Notes: generated from the letters alone by a model not told the origin. A stretch of DNA of 64,000 bases from Ceratothoa steindachneri (GCA_963969495.1 OZ018326.1:173947056-174011055), one strand, 5' to 3'; positions 33,861 to 45,210 are shown, counted from the first letter of the stretch. Program-made: numbers and translations.

Positions 33861-34056
33861 AAGCAAGAAATTCATACTTACGTTTTTCAAAAATACCGAT
33901 ACATTCTCGTATCTTTCACATTAGCGCCACTGATTTGTGTGTTTGTACGTTAAGCAACTTCTGTATTTCACTTGTTTACTAGCGATTGACGATGACGGAT
34001 GTTTCCGTCTAAACCTGGATTCGCATTTAAAATTAGTGCTATTACTGTGGTTTTAT

Positions 34057-34058
<2 letters not shown>

Positions 34059-34127
<69 letters not shown>
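34059..34127. repeat. (TA)n microsatellite
   Basis: About 34 uninterrupted AT units, between the Penelope relic and the LINE that starts near 34.3 kb. The (IY)n open frames across it are artefacts. Confidence 0.95.
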
Positions 34128-34132
<5 letters not shown>

Positions 34133-34306
34133 CAATATACTCGTACAATATAATTGTTCACTGGCAATTGATACTATTGACTAATGAATAAAAATATGAT
34201 TAGAGTCTTCAAAAATAGTATATTAACAACAAAAAAGCATAAGGTATGGAAAATATTTATTAAAATCAAAATAAGCTCGAGACACGAACGAGGAAAAAAA
34301 ATTCTC

Positions 34307-35022
34307 GAGGAACCTCATCCAATCCCCGTTTCAGAGATTTCCTGAAAGGACATGTACCAGTACTTTTACTTTGGATACTTCAGCAATAATCAAATATCAT
34401 GTGAGTATCCCATCCTTCGCGGTACTGCCCTTCCATGGGCCCGTAAGGGGCGCGGTAATTTGCTTCCCTGGCCACTGTGCAGACGGGACTCAGCGCTCCG
34501 CCTGGCCCCAGCTTAGACTCTTCTCCTTCTTCCAGACAGCCTGTGTTTCTCCCCTACTTTCTTACTTCTTCCCCTACAACTACTACCACAACTTTCTCTG
34601 GTCGGTCGGCCTCTATTTTCACAGGGTAGATGCTGACATTGTTCCCAGCCAACTATCCTAGATCGGGGCTAGGCGGGAAGGGGACAATGTTCCCTAACCC
34701 CTGAGCTCCAGTTTGGGATAGTTGGTAATTAACATCCAGCTTCATCCCCATCCACACCTTCCTCACTTCCCTTTTCTTTCTATTTTCAATTTCTATCCAT
34801 TTTACGCCGTGCATAGTCACCAGGCGGGAGGGATGGCCTCAAATGGCGGTACCTGGCTCTGCCAGCCCAGTAGGCATCCCTTGCAGAGTGGGCTACTATG
34901 AGAGGTGATTAGCGTGTGGATCCCGTCAAAATAATAGGGTCACCATGCCCCATTGACGAAATTAAAATAATCCCCCTTAATTTTCCCCCGTCCACCGTCG
35001 GAGCCACCCTCGGGCAGCTCCA
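34307..35022 (+). other. probable 5' leader of the RNase H-type LINE
   Basis: GC-richer DNA immediately ahead of ORF1. A 96-codon frame at 34,371-34,661 has no motif. The start of the element is inferred from the possible target duplication and the composition change. Confidence 0.4.
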
Positions 35023-37250
35023 ATGAAAAAATGGAGGTCTTCCACCTCTGTGCTTTCACGGGGGAACCTCCGAAACTCTTTAGCCGGAGAGGACACTTAC
35101 TCCTCTCCATTGCTTACGGGTGCAGGGGGCTTCCTGTCACCCACTTCTTTGAATCCACCCTTATGTGACTACATCTTACCAGTGGTAGTCTCACCTTTAC
35201 TTTCCCAGGGGACTGCCAAGAAAGCCAGCAGGCAGCCCATAACCAGCCCTTCCCAGTTGAAACGGCTTGGTAGGGCAAACCCCATTAGGGAGGAGTAGGA
35301 AGACAGGGCCCATCGGCCGCTTTCCTCAAGAGACCTGCTGGCTCGGATACTGCCCCAAGCAGGGGTCAAGGCCTGTGCCTCCCCATACAACCTGACTCGT
35401 GACACCACTGCCAATGGGACTTGTGATGTCCTGGGGGAAATGCTAAATGGAGGTGCCCCCGAGAGACATGGTCCTTGAGGCAACCCAGCCTCAGACGGTA
35501 GGGCCTTCCATGCGAGCGAATCCGGGCTCGGCGCTAAGCACTGAACCCGAGTCCGCCCCTATTCAAGGTCTTCCTCAAACAACTCATGTTTCCAAGGCAC
35601 CTGCGACTGCCAGGATCATCTCGATCTCTTGACGGACTTTGCTAAGGCCAGTCCATCTGGCCTGGGGGCTCCTGTCGGCCGAGAGGATAAGCGTGCTCAT
35701 TACTCGCCCTCCTCTCCTAAAAAGAAAAAAAACAAGAAAAAAAACGAAAAAGATTCTGGGCTCTTCTCTATTCGCGGGGGCTGCGGGGACGGATAGGTCT
35801 GCTGCCACTTTAGTAAGTGACCAAGCCAAGATCGGCACGTCCGGACCCTCTGTCCCCTCGGACGTAAAGTCCCAAACTAAGACCAAAAGTTTTAGTGCGC
35901 ATAGCGGAGCCTAGATTACATCAGAAACCCTCATTCAGAGACTACCCGGCTTTCTGGTTATTCGCTCCATTGACCGCAGCATGTTGTCCTAACAGGATCA
36001 CGATACATCAGAGGAGAGCTTTAGCTAGTGTGATTGGTAGAAAGCCGAAGGTGACCCGTTTCTCGGACTGAAGCCCTTTGGCAAATGCGCCAAATCCATA
36101 AAAGTCGGCCATGATTAGTTCCCATCGGGCAATTGATAGCATGCCTGTGAGTGTGATGCCGCACTCTACCATGAACTTCGTAAAAGAAGTAGTTTATGCG
36201 AGAGAACTCGTGGACTGCCCCATAGATGACATCACCTTAGAGCTGGCCAACCATGGTCTGGTCAAAGTCGAACGTATGATGAGAAAACAGGGAGGGGCCT
36301 AGAAACCCATTCCTACACTTTTCGTCACGTTAGAATGTGACAAGCTCCCTGATTCAGTGCGTGCCGGTTGGTATCGCTAACGCGTGAAGGCATTTGTACC
36401 ACTGCCGCGGAAGTTTCATTACTGTCTCCGCTTTGACCATATTAATCACTCCTGTCGACGTGCAAAGTCAGGGCTCCAAGGCCGCACACGATAAGTCCAT
36501 ATTGTGTGTGGCCAAGTGTGTCAATTGTGGGGAGCCTCACCCCGCTTCTTCGAAGCAATGTGGTGCGTATCTCCTTGAGAAGGAAATCCCGGCCGTTCAA
36601 GCTCATGATTATCTCTTATTTCGTAAAGCTAAGGACTTTGTCCTGGCACGCTAGGCGCTGCCCATAACGTCCTAAGCCTCAATGTTGAGAAATACACCCT
36701 CCACTCCTGGCCCTTCCAGGTCTACGAGCATGGTCGCTTTTGCGCCTATTCGGAACCCTTCTCTGGGTTCTACCCACCTAGGGTGCTCCCCTGGTAAAGC
36801 TGGTGGCACAAAAAGTCCACAGGTAGCCAGGGCTAAAACCAGGGCTCCCCCCCTTTCCCCAGCCTGACCGTTTCCCGTAAGGCAAAACGGCCACGCGCCT
36901 CCACCGAGTCGTTAGACTCACAGGAGGGAACACCGCTGAAGTTGGTCGCCAGGCCATCTTCCAGGGTTCCTAAAGCTGCACCCCGAAATGAGGACAGCAC
37001 TAAAGGAGCTTTGGCTCCTTCACCCACACCCACTGGAAAGCTGAGTGGCTCGGAGATTGTGGGTCCTGCAAAAAGGGGACCACCACCTCCGACCCCCTTC
37101 CTCCTCCGTTCGCCTAAGTTTTTGAGGAGGAGAGAGGAAAAGACTCTCATGGCGATCCCAACTTGCTTCGATAATTCCTCGAAGGTGACAACGCCTTCAG
37201 CGCATTTTCCGGCGAACAACGCCCGGAGTTCTGCCTCCGGGAAGCGTACG
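35023..37250 (+). pseudogene. LINE ORF1 (gag-like, zinc knuckle)
   Basis: Fragmented frames encode an ORF1 protein that would bind element RNA. A Lys-rich basic patch (KRKKTRKKTKK, about 35,720) could serve nuclear entry or RNA binding. At 36,111-36,300 is FVKEVVYARELVDCPIDD, and at about 36,310-36,390 TLECDKLPDSVRAGW in the typical position before the knuckles. The knuckle region reads CLRFDHINHSC, then CVNCGEPHPASSKQCGAYLL, followed by EKEIPAVQAHDYLLFRKAKD (36,520-36,650). This is the C-terminal zinc-knuckle layout of I/Jockey-group ORF1 proteins. A Pro/Ser-rich tail runs to about 37,250. Multiple shifts and stops break it. Confidence 0.75.
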
Positions 37251-37325
37251 GCCATTTCCTTAGGGGCTTCTCTTCAAAGATGGGACCCGCATCCTCTCCG
37301 AGTTATGCCTAGAGGGCATATTCCT

Positions 37326-38175
37326 TCAATAGAATTTCCTCAGACTCCAGACAAACTGGAAGGAGTTGCGAAGGCTTTTTTTCTCCCGTTTCCCGTTAGC
37401 TATTGTTTTACAGGAGATCATGCTGTGCACATGCCCCCTGCCCACCATCCCAGGATATAAAGGATTTGCGACCCCACCACCACGGGATAGGGGCGGCAAG
37501 GAGGATTTGCGATTTACACCTGGCATGATGTCTTCGTTCTTTTCTTCACTTTAGATACCTCCTTTCAGGCAGTAGCTGTGCAGCTGCACCTGGATAGGAA
37601 GTATACTGTTATTTCTGAGTACATTCAACTGTCAGCTGGCTTCAAAACGGGGGTCTTTCGCCGTTTCGTGGCACGGTTGCAGAGGCCTTTTCTCTTGCCC
37701 ATGGATCTGAACGGTAGACAACCCACTCTGGGAAGACTACTCAATAAATCCCAGGAGTCAATTCCTTGACGACCTGATCGACGAGCTTGAGATGGGTCTC
37801 CTAAATGTGGATGAGTTTACGCATCACTGCCTGAGAACCGCTTCATTTTCCTGCCTCGATCTATCTTTCTGCTCTCCAAGTGTACAGCCTAATTTTGATT
37901 TGGGGGTGGTCGACCTTCATGTTCTGATCACTTCTCCATTCTAATATCATTCCCTGGGCTGCTGCCAGCCGAGAGCCCGTCCTGGTGATGCTTGGCACGG
38001 GCGCATTTGAGGAATTGACTGAATTCTCTATCTCAGTCAAGGAGGTTATGTCGGTAGATGAGGCCATTGAGTTCTTGTCCGGCCACTTCATCGCCGCGGG
38101 CCTAACTACTAGTCCTAGAAGGTCTAGGCCGTTTTGCACCCAGACCAATCTCATGATGGTCATCAGAGTGTGAGA
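37326..38175 (+). pseudogene. LINE ORF2 endonuclease domain (APE type)
   Basis: The N-terminal block LRLQTNWKELRRLFFSRFPL is followed by AIVLQE, the catalytic-Glu block, then PGYKGFATPPPRDRGGK. After a frameshift come DTSFQAVAVQLHLDRKYTV and MDLNGRQPTLGR at about 37,700, a degenerate form of the GDFN..H..WG motif. The SDH block survives as CSDHFSI near 37,925. This nuclease nicks target DNA to prime reverse transcription. The linker after it (38,258-38,545) reads LNGNTPLAEVWKRFKRTRGK and is typical of this LINE group. Confidence 0.75.
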
Positions 38176-38579
38176 CGGCTCTCAAACAGAACATCATGAC
38201 TACATGGGCTATAAGCCCCTCCCGAACGAGTTCACTGGCCGTGAATTTCGTTGAGCTATGCCTAGTATCCGGTATATTTCGAAGCACGCCCGCTGCTCTT
38301 CTTCGCGGGCATACGTCTCTTCACTTAATGGGAATACCCCTCTAGCAGAGGTGTGGAAGCGATTCAAAAGGACTCGGGGCAAGTTCTCGCAGGACCCCCT
38401 CCTGTTCTCGCTCCAGGAAGATAGGACCGCAATCTCGGATACCGCTTCTGTGGCGGAATCCTTCGCGACCGCGTTCTCCACATTCTCAAGCCGGGATGCT
38501 GCTCCGCCAGCATTCAATGCGCGTCGTAATATCACTCCACTCTGACCCAGGCTTGTTGGAAGTGGTTTAATCGTCCTAT

Positions 38580-39620
38580 CTTCTTGGTCTTGTATTTACT
38601 GACGCCTCACCTGGGAGGTTCATATTCGCAGGCTGAGAGTCTTTTGTACCTGCGCCATAGATATTCTTCATCCCGTGACGTACACCACTTGGGGCACTGA
38701 TAGCGCTACTGCTTTGCTTTTTTATCGATCTTTTGTTCGTTTGAAGCTCGACTACGTATCCGAGTTTTATGCTTCCGCAGCTGAGTAAGCATTGCGGAAG
38801 GTGGACCCGATCCACCACACCTACCTTCGCCTGGAGACCGATGCCTTTCGCACTTCCCCCATTGAGAGCCTACCTCTTGAAGCTGGGGATATGTCACTCG
38901 CTCTATGCCGTGCACTGTGCATTATTCGCCTGTACAAGCGAGCACGGCGCCCCTCTCATTCGCCAACAGCTCTCACTGCATCCGCAGCTGAGTTTGACGG
39001 TGCCTATGCAGCCGAAAGACGAAAATCATACCCTAAGCTCTTTGTGTTCAGGGTTAGGAAACCCTTTCGAGAGCTAGGTATAGCCCCCGAGCCGGTGACT
39101 CTCCTCGTTATGCTCAGGAGGCCACCCTGGAGGGTAGCACCTTTGGCTATTAGTTACCACGCCTCTGCTCCCAAAGCTTCTACAGCGCTGGGAGAATTTC
39201 GTCGACTCTTTTGGAGCACACTTTGTGTCACGCTTGAACTGTGCCAGTGTACTTATACGGATGTCTCCAAGTCCCACTAGGGGGTCGGCTTCTACGCTGT
39301 ATCCCTTCTGTTTGAAGTCAGCGGAGCTCTGCCAGGCGCTACTTCCATATTCACGGCCTAACTGGTCTCAATACACCGCTCGGTACGGGAGATTACGCGA
39401 CGTGCCAGGTTCGGAGACCGGATTGTTATTTATAGCGACTCACAAAGCGCCCTGGGTGCTCTCGCGGCATTGGAATCTCCACATCCCCTGGTTCGCGATA
39501 TCCGTCACTCCACGGTTTTGGCAAGCCGGGCGGATGTCCAAATTATCTTCTGCTGGGTTCCTGGACATGTAGGAATTGCGGATAATTAGCGCGCCGATGA
39601 CGGCGCCAATGGATCCGCAA
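38580..39620 (+). pseudogene. LINE ORF2 thumb and RNase H domain
   Basis: After the deletion the coding resumes at the RT thumb: RSFVRLKLDYVSEFYASAAE (about 38,730-38,790). This matches SFVCSKLDYRCEFYASATE in the minus-strand copy at 9.7-10.1 kb. It continues through LPLEAGDMSLALCRALCIIR to RNase H. RNase H shows its first Asp in TYTDVSKSH (about 39,251), the Asp block IVIYSDSQSALGVLAALE (39,421-39,475) and FCWVPGHVGIA (about 39,547-39,582). RNase H would remove template RNA during second-strand synthesis. Several shifts and stops make it inactive. Confidence 0.85.
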
Positions 39621-39942
39621 GGGCGGGGTGATCTACTCGCACATTACCTCTCCGGGTACCGGAATAGGCGGGATCGCTACCGCCTGTCTCTTGTACTCGG
39701 GACGAGTTCGTGCACATTGACTGGTGGATTTATCAACTTTGGGGGGGGGGGAGGCTGGCCTTCTCCCCTTATTTAAATAGTTGTTGTTTTTTTGTTATTT
39801 TTGTTAAAGCACTTTCCTTCGCCGGGGAGAGGAAGACCTCCCTCAACGCTGGAGTTTGCTTCCTGACTCTTGCCTTCTTTCTTGGTGACTTATGCCCAAG
39901 ATGGCAGTCGCCAGATGAGCTCTTAAAAAAAATAAATAAAAA
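39621..39942 (+). other. LINE ORF2 end, 3' UTR and A-rich tail
   Basis: DLLAHYLSGYRNRRDRYRLS and LVLGTSSCT at 39,627-39,715 match the ORF2 terminus of the minus-strand copy at 9.47-9.65 kb. A G10 run at 39,741-39,750 and a T-rich stretch follow, and the element ends with AAAAAAAATAAATAAAAA. Confidence 0.75.
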
Positions 39943-39944
39943 TT

Positions 39945-40147
39945 CTCTTCTATGGTTCCTAGTCCTTGGTGAAATCGTTCAACCTGTTCCTCACTTAGAC
40001 CATCGAGGTTATCTGGGAAACTATCTAACTGATTGTGGAGGTGATGCACTATGATGCTTATTTTGCAGCCAAATTTTCAGCATGAAGATATCATATTCTT
40101 CAAGAGTTGACGGTAGTTATCGGCGGTCTAGTTCCCATGGAAATTCT
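39945..40147 (-). pseudogene. fragment of the uncharacterised multicopy family (second copy)
   Basis: Read on the minus strand, the segment gives NFHGN, TADNYRQLLKN, FGCKISIIVHHLHNQLDSFP and DNLDGLSEEQVERFHQGLGT. These line up with NFLSI...YKEGVENLLQS, MGCRISLKIHFLHSPLDFFS and ENLGVISDEQGEHFPQDI of the copy at 24.5-24.75 kb. Two in-frame stops are present. The fragment stops where the LINE tail begins and, on the other side, abuts the MULE relic at about 40,150. Only about 67 codons remain. Confidence 0.75.
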
Positions 40148-40154
40148 AACCAGT

Positions 40155-41000
40155 ACTGAATTGGACCTTAAATCTCATTTGACTTATTTTCTTATAAACA
40201 TTCTGACTAAAATGGAATAGACAACTCAGCTCACGCTGTTTGCACCAGTAAAGTTACTATTGTAACTATTTTGAAATGCTCTTTCAAAATCATTCATTTC
40301 TTCTTTGGTGTTAATATTTGATACTATTTTTGTAGTTCCTTAAAATTAATTGTCATAATTTGCCTCAGTCTTTTCAGGCAAGAAAGCACAAGCACGAGGA
40401 AATAATTTAGCGTTTAAAACAGTGTGAATAGTGAACAACTGATACCATTTACTCGTAGATAGAGCTGATTTATAAGTGCCATCCATTCTTAAATGTGAGG
40501 CATTCTTCCAATCTTCAAGGCCCTCATTTGAGGCAAGAATTGAGATTCTCTTTTCTTCATTAGAACCAATGTCACATTGCAAGAACGATGAACCTCTCTG
40601 AAAGCTGGTGAAAGTATCTGATATTTCAAATGTTGTAATAGAAAGAGGCAAAGGAGGGGTACCAAAAGATTTATTGCGCCAATTACTTATATATTTTTTT
40701 AAACCGTTTCTGAAATGAAAGCTCTAGAGCTTAATGCGGTGCCTTTATTCACTTTGGTTTTTAATTCTGAAATGGCAATTCTTGCTTCTGTTACATTTGG
40801 ATTAGCTTCATTTTCGTGATTATTGAGCTTTTTATAATTACAGGATCATCAGCTTTGTTCTCTGTATACACGCGAGCAAGAGACTTATTATGCATCTCAC
40901 AGCGCCAAAGTTTCTTTTCATTATGGAAATCTCAAATATAATTCAGTTTGTTAATTAACTTTTCTTTATTCTTCTCACTTTTAAAATACTTAGCAGCCAT
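40155..41000 (-). pseudogene. MULE transposase relic with N-terminal FLYWCH zinc finger
   Basis: The minus-strand frame begins MAAKYFKSEKNKEKLINK at 41000. A FLYWCH-like finger follows: KLNYI, stop, DFHNEKKLWRCEMHNKSLAR, VYTENKADDPVIIK, with the aromatic-Cys-His pattern partly intact. Downstream, 40651-40346 gives the start of the MULE transposase core: MDGTYKSALSTSKWYQLFTI, HTVLNAKLFPRACAFLPEKT. The first catalytic Asp is present in MDGT. After a gap SCLFHFSQNVYKKIS (about 40,200) matches the MULE C-x-FH..Q block. FLYWCH-MULE proteins are cut-and-paste transposases of invertebrates. Stops and shifts show it is dead. Confidence 0.75.
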
Positions 41001-41281
41001 AATATGGGAAATGCGCAATTTAAAAAATATATAAAACGTTGAACTTCCATGACACTGCTCTTTAAGAAGTAGCTTGATAGTGACCCTAACGATCGTATCC
41101 TGAACACCCTAAATAACATTCTTATCTGTTCCGAAGGATTAACACAATTTAAAAATCAATCCATGAGAATGGGATTGACCTGGATTGACCGACCCAGAAG
41201 ATTACTACGTTCAAATAAAATAATTGAAAAACGGAAGTTAGAATTAGATACATTCCTCGGTATTAAATTGTGTTATTCATA

Positions 41282-41413
41282 ATTTTCCGAGACCGAATTT
41301 TCTGGCCACCGTGGTATACTTCAGGGATCCGTACTTTCAGAGTTGTTGATTATAATTTATGTACGTTAATATCCTTAACAATGATTTTATATAAAAAATT
41401 TCAAAGTTTGCGG
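41282..41413 (+). pseudogene. scrap of LINE reverse transcriptase
   Basis: The plus strand reads FSETEFSGHRGILQGSVLSE then LLIIIYV, and after one shift VNILNNDFI, stop, KISKFA. This is the GVPQGSVLGPLLFIIYVNDL...KISKFADD region of CR1-type RT. It ends abruptly at 41,413, where the tRNA-like inverted repeat begins. Only about 40 codons remain. Confidence 0.6.
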
Positions 41414-41416
41414 TTT

Positions 41417-41863
41417 TATTATCACCCGCCGGGACTCGAACCCGGCAGGTGATAATACAACCACCACAGGGCTACACCATTTTTATTTTCTGCCTTTCAA
41501 ATAAATTTGAAGACAGAAAGCACCTGACCGCCAATCAGCAGAGCCGGATTCGAGTCCCGGCCAGGAATTTTCAGAATTTTTTTCCCCTGGCTTTACTTTA
41601 GTCTTCTCGGTAAAGGATCGCCTTCCTTGTGCAACCCTCTGGTCTCTTTGAGTCTGGGTTCTTCTAATGTCCCTTTCTCTTGCCTTTAAAAAACTCCGGT
41701 TTTTTGTCTCATTTGCTCATTCGCCTCCAATTCTTCTTTCTCTTGTACTAGATATATTTATAGTCAGCTATACAAGGTTTCTGCATCTTTTTTCTGTCTT
41801 CAAATTTATTTGAAAGGCAGAAAATAAAAATGGCGTAGCCCTGTGGTGTTTGTATTATCACCC
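41417..41863. mobile_element. inverted pair of tRNA-like SINE segments / foldback
   Basis: Arms 41447-41518 and 41792-41863 are reverse complements over 72 nt with about two differences. Each arm carries AAAATGG(C/T)GTAGCCCTGTGG, a box A-like sequence, reading outward. On the minus strand a box B-like GGTTCGAGTCCC follows about 38 nt later (41431-41443), giving a pol III promoter arrangement. A second box B-like GGATTCGAGTCCC is on the plus strand at 41546-41558, followed by TTTT. The outer part folds into a long hairpin, 41417-41457. The structure fits two oppositely oriented copies of a tRNA-derived SINE or a foldback element. Confidence 0.65.
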
Positions 41864-41881
41864 GAAGAACCTATATTTGCT

Positions 41882-41884
<3 letters not shown>

Positions 41885-41968
<84 letters not shown>

Positions 41969-41969
41969 C

Positions 41970-42007
<38 letters not shown>
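41885..42007. repeat. (TA)n microsatellite
   Basis: About 60 TA units, interrupted once by AATCG at 41966-41970. The Ile/Tyr-alternating open frames across it on both strands are artefacts. Confidence 0.95.
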
Positions 42008-42012
<5 letters not shown>

Positions 42013-44279
42013 AAATGATGGAAAAAGAAGATAACTATTTTCATTTCTCTACCTTTAATACCGTAACAGAGCGGACGCACTAACCTTTAAGTTCTATATT
42101 ATTTAGAATAAAATTAATTCGTACCAGCTTATTACTTTTAGACAAAATACATAATAACTTTAACATTAATACACCATAAAGCAGAGAAGAATAATACACC
42201 ATAAAGAAGAGAAGATCACACATAATCAGCATATTTTTTTATTTCTATATAGCCTTAAGTGAGGGGGACGGGGTCATTACTAGCTAGCATTGACACACCC
42301 GCGGCATGCGATATCTTCAGGTTTTTATGCTCCCCAGTCTACAACTACCGATTGTTGATGCATCTCTGATGAACGGAGTAGGAACTGCAACTATATTTCT
42401 TCCACTAATTTTCACTTCTTCTATCTTCGTTTTGCAAATTATTTCTGCTTCTTGTTATCCTTCTCACATTTGTCTTGCTCTATCTTTACCCCTTTCTTTA
42501 CAGAGGGATTTCCTTACAAACTCTCTGCAGGATATTATTCCTTTTTAGTTTTCGGGTTTTAATTTTTAAAATAATCTTATTTTAATTCATTCTGGTCTTA
42601 TTATTATTTTATCATATATTTTACCTTGTAGAGAAACTTTTGTAAATAGTAATAGCAAAGTTTGAAAATTTTATAATGATTAAATATATAATTTGAATGT
42701 CCCACATGATTGAGGAGGGGGAGAATTTTTCGAATATATTACTGGCATTGCGGATATTATTGGGTGAGTATTTTCAGCACTATTTACATTTTGCCTTTCG
42801 CAGAGAATTTAAGTTTAAAATGTAGCAATATTGGATATAAAGCTCTGACTTGAATTCGTTGGATGTGGGATTCAAACAATATACAACTGCTGATACTAAG
42901 TGATAAAAATATCAAAATTAGCCTGCTAACCTTATTATTTCAAGGAGAGTTCTTCTTACATCCATACAATGTGTAATATATGTTAATGCTTTAGATGTTG
43001 GTCGCAAAAGTAAGGTATGGAACGTTGCAGTTGATACTAATTTAGCAATTATTGTGAAAAATAGAATGGGATGTAAGCAAATACATTTAGATAGATTGGT
43101 GGCTTAGTCATCCAACTGGCAGAATAAAATCAATTTAGGAAATGGTAAATAAATACATGTACTATTGATGATTGATAAGTTTGTAGCTTAAGGAAAGGAC
43201 ATGAGTTACGCGCTTCCATATCAATTCGCATAGAGGTCAACCTTTCTAAAGCTTATCTGCGGAATTTTCAGTCATTATCGGTTTTATTTTTTCATTTAAG
43301 AAAATTTGAATCCTTGGATGTATCGGTTATTGAGTAAATGCAAAGTTTTCCATCCTGCATTAATTTGCTGATCAGCTAAGGAGATGTCCGAGAACATTGT
43401 GGCTAAATTATATCAGATTACTCCTTTAAACAACATATTAAAAAAATAGTCATCTAAAGTAAAACGACTCAGGGAAAAACTGGAATATTACTATGTATTG
43501 TCAATAAAGGCATGCTACTATCACTACACAGAAACTATTGACAAAATCAATCACATGAAAACAGCAGATCGACCGTTTGCAAAATGTTAAATCGCCATAG
43601 AGTTGGGAATCTCCCAGGAACTACTCCGTGCTGTTACCACACTGCTCTCCAAAGGACAAAAATTTCAGTTGAGGAAATTTTAGGGGCAGATCAGAAAAGG
43701 CTTCAGCCACCTACTTCTCAATGACACCTTGTAAGTAAAATAAAATCATTTCGTTATGTAAGGAAAAATGTTTAATTCGATCTTAACGACGAATGACCCG
43801 ATTTAGTACTTATACTAACTTTAAAAGCTTATCATCTCCAGGTATATACAGGATGAACATATGACAAACATCTATGCCAAATCAGCTTCGAAACAACTAT
43901 AAGACTTGTGTCTAAAGACTCTTTAGGAATGGCGAAGGCTCACAGACGAATAAACAAATGTTTATCAAATTAAATGGACTTACTCCAGTTAATATTTCAT
44001 TTTTAATTCTCAAATAAGAATTGTATAAGTAAAATTGAGAAGAATAAAGTTGGCATGAGGTTCGACCTGGCCGGTTCGTGAGGGCAAATAGTTATGCATT
44101 CAGTGGGGATGGCTTACTTTTAAATTTTCGGGGTCCTTTTAAAACAAATTCAGAGTGCAAGTTGGCCAGAGATTAGGAGGTAGTTGGTACACGTTTAAGT
44201 TTGCAAAAGAAAGACAATAACGAAAATATACCATTAATAACAACAAAAGAAAAAGAATTTGAATATACGCAGATATAGG
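42008..44279. other. AT-rich DNA, no gene recognised
   Basis: An 80-codon frame at 42,306-42,548 has no motif. No transposon signature was found. Confidence 0.5.
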
Positions 44280-45105
44280 GTTTAAAGGGAATTATCGCGC
44301 AAGCGAAATTAAATTTCGGCACGAGACACAAGAGGGATAATTATAGGATTAGTGGTTGGGTTAAGGTTGGTGATTAAAAAGGGATTTTAAACCGGAGCTC
44401 ACACACAAAGGATGAGACGATTCTGGTAGGTCAGATTATAGATTAATCTGTAGGCGTCAACGGTTGCAACTGCTTACGTGTTCGTTGAAAGGAAGGCCTA
44501 GTCGGGATACGATGACATCAATGGGGAAGTTGGGTTACCTGACGGGGCGGATGAGGAAGCACACGTAGTTTGGCCTTTGGAAATGGAAATCCTCGTCCGT
44601 TCCTCGCCGATTGACTATGGCAGAGTTCACGTTTGCCGATTTAGCCTTCGTTGTCTAATCGAAATTGTCGTTGTCTCCGATCGCGACAGGTGAGCGTTTC
44701 CTTAGCTCGTGCGCTGTATTAGGCGAAAAGTCTTGAATTTCTGCACGCTAAACCGAGTCTGGGGATTATATCGACCTTCTGCGCGGTGGCTTTAATGACT
44801 TGGTGGGAGCTTCCACAACTCTTGCGATCTTGGAGAAAAGGCAGTGACTCCTTCGGGGGAACCGAGATAAAGTTGGCGTAGAATGTTCGAAGAACTTCGA
44901 TCTATGCCGAAGAGCAGAAAGTCTGGCTGGAAGTCCATGTGAGACGACGAAAATGTGTCCCTTAGCAAATACAGCTGGTGTGCAATAAAACGGCGTGGAC
45001 CGCCTCCTCGCCATAGATCAGCCACGCTTTTAAAGCTCCATGCGCTGATCTCGAGATCACGTGGATACAGAATTGCACGTGGTCGCTCTTCGACCTTAAT
45101 CTTCT
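44280..45105. other. GC-richer block, unassigned, LTR-like
   Basis: Composition changes from AT-rich to roughly balanced for about 800 bp and returns to AT-rich at a (TA)n run. Overlapping minus frames at 44,766-45,025 contain no known motif. A TTTAAAAG lies on the minus strand near 45,030. It resembles LTR or LINE-leader DNA in composition only. Confidence 0.35.

Positions 45106-45210
<105 letters not shown>

Larger units (their letters stand above)
34307..39947 (+). mobile_element. long RNase H-type LINE (I-group-like), RT core deleted
   Basis: A 5.6-kb block of GC-richer DNA in AT-rich surroundings contains, in order, a leader (34.31-35.02 kb), ORF1 with zinc knuckle, an APE-type endonuclease, a pre-RT linker, the RT thumb, RNase H, the conserved ORF2 end and a 3' tail AAAAAAAATAAATAAAAA at 39,925-39,942. 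A possible target duplication AAAAATTCTC occurs at 34297-34306 and 39938-39947, but its A-rich half overlaps the tail. The domains are the parts of one non-LTR retrotransposon related to the relic at 9.5-10.7 kb. The RT fingers and palm are missing between about 38,545 and 38,580. Confidence 0.8.

Noticed and set aside
34371..34661. 96-codon frame as a separate gene
   Set aside because: Lies in the leader of the LINE and has no recognised motif.
41417..41480. A functional tRNA gene on the minus strand
   Set aside because: Box A- and box B-like sequences are present, but there is no room for an anticodon arm and no acceptor-stem pairing; a tRNA-derived SINE head fits better.
41850..42083. Ile/Tyr-repeat proteins across (TA)n
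   Set aside because: Microsatellite artefacts; the same applies to 33,937-34,184 and 44,955-45,302.
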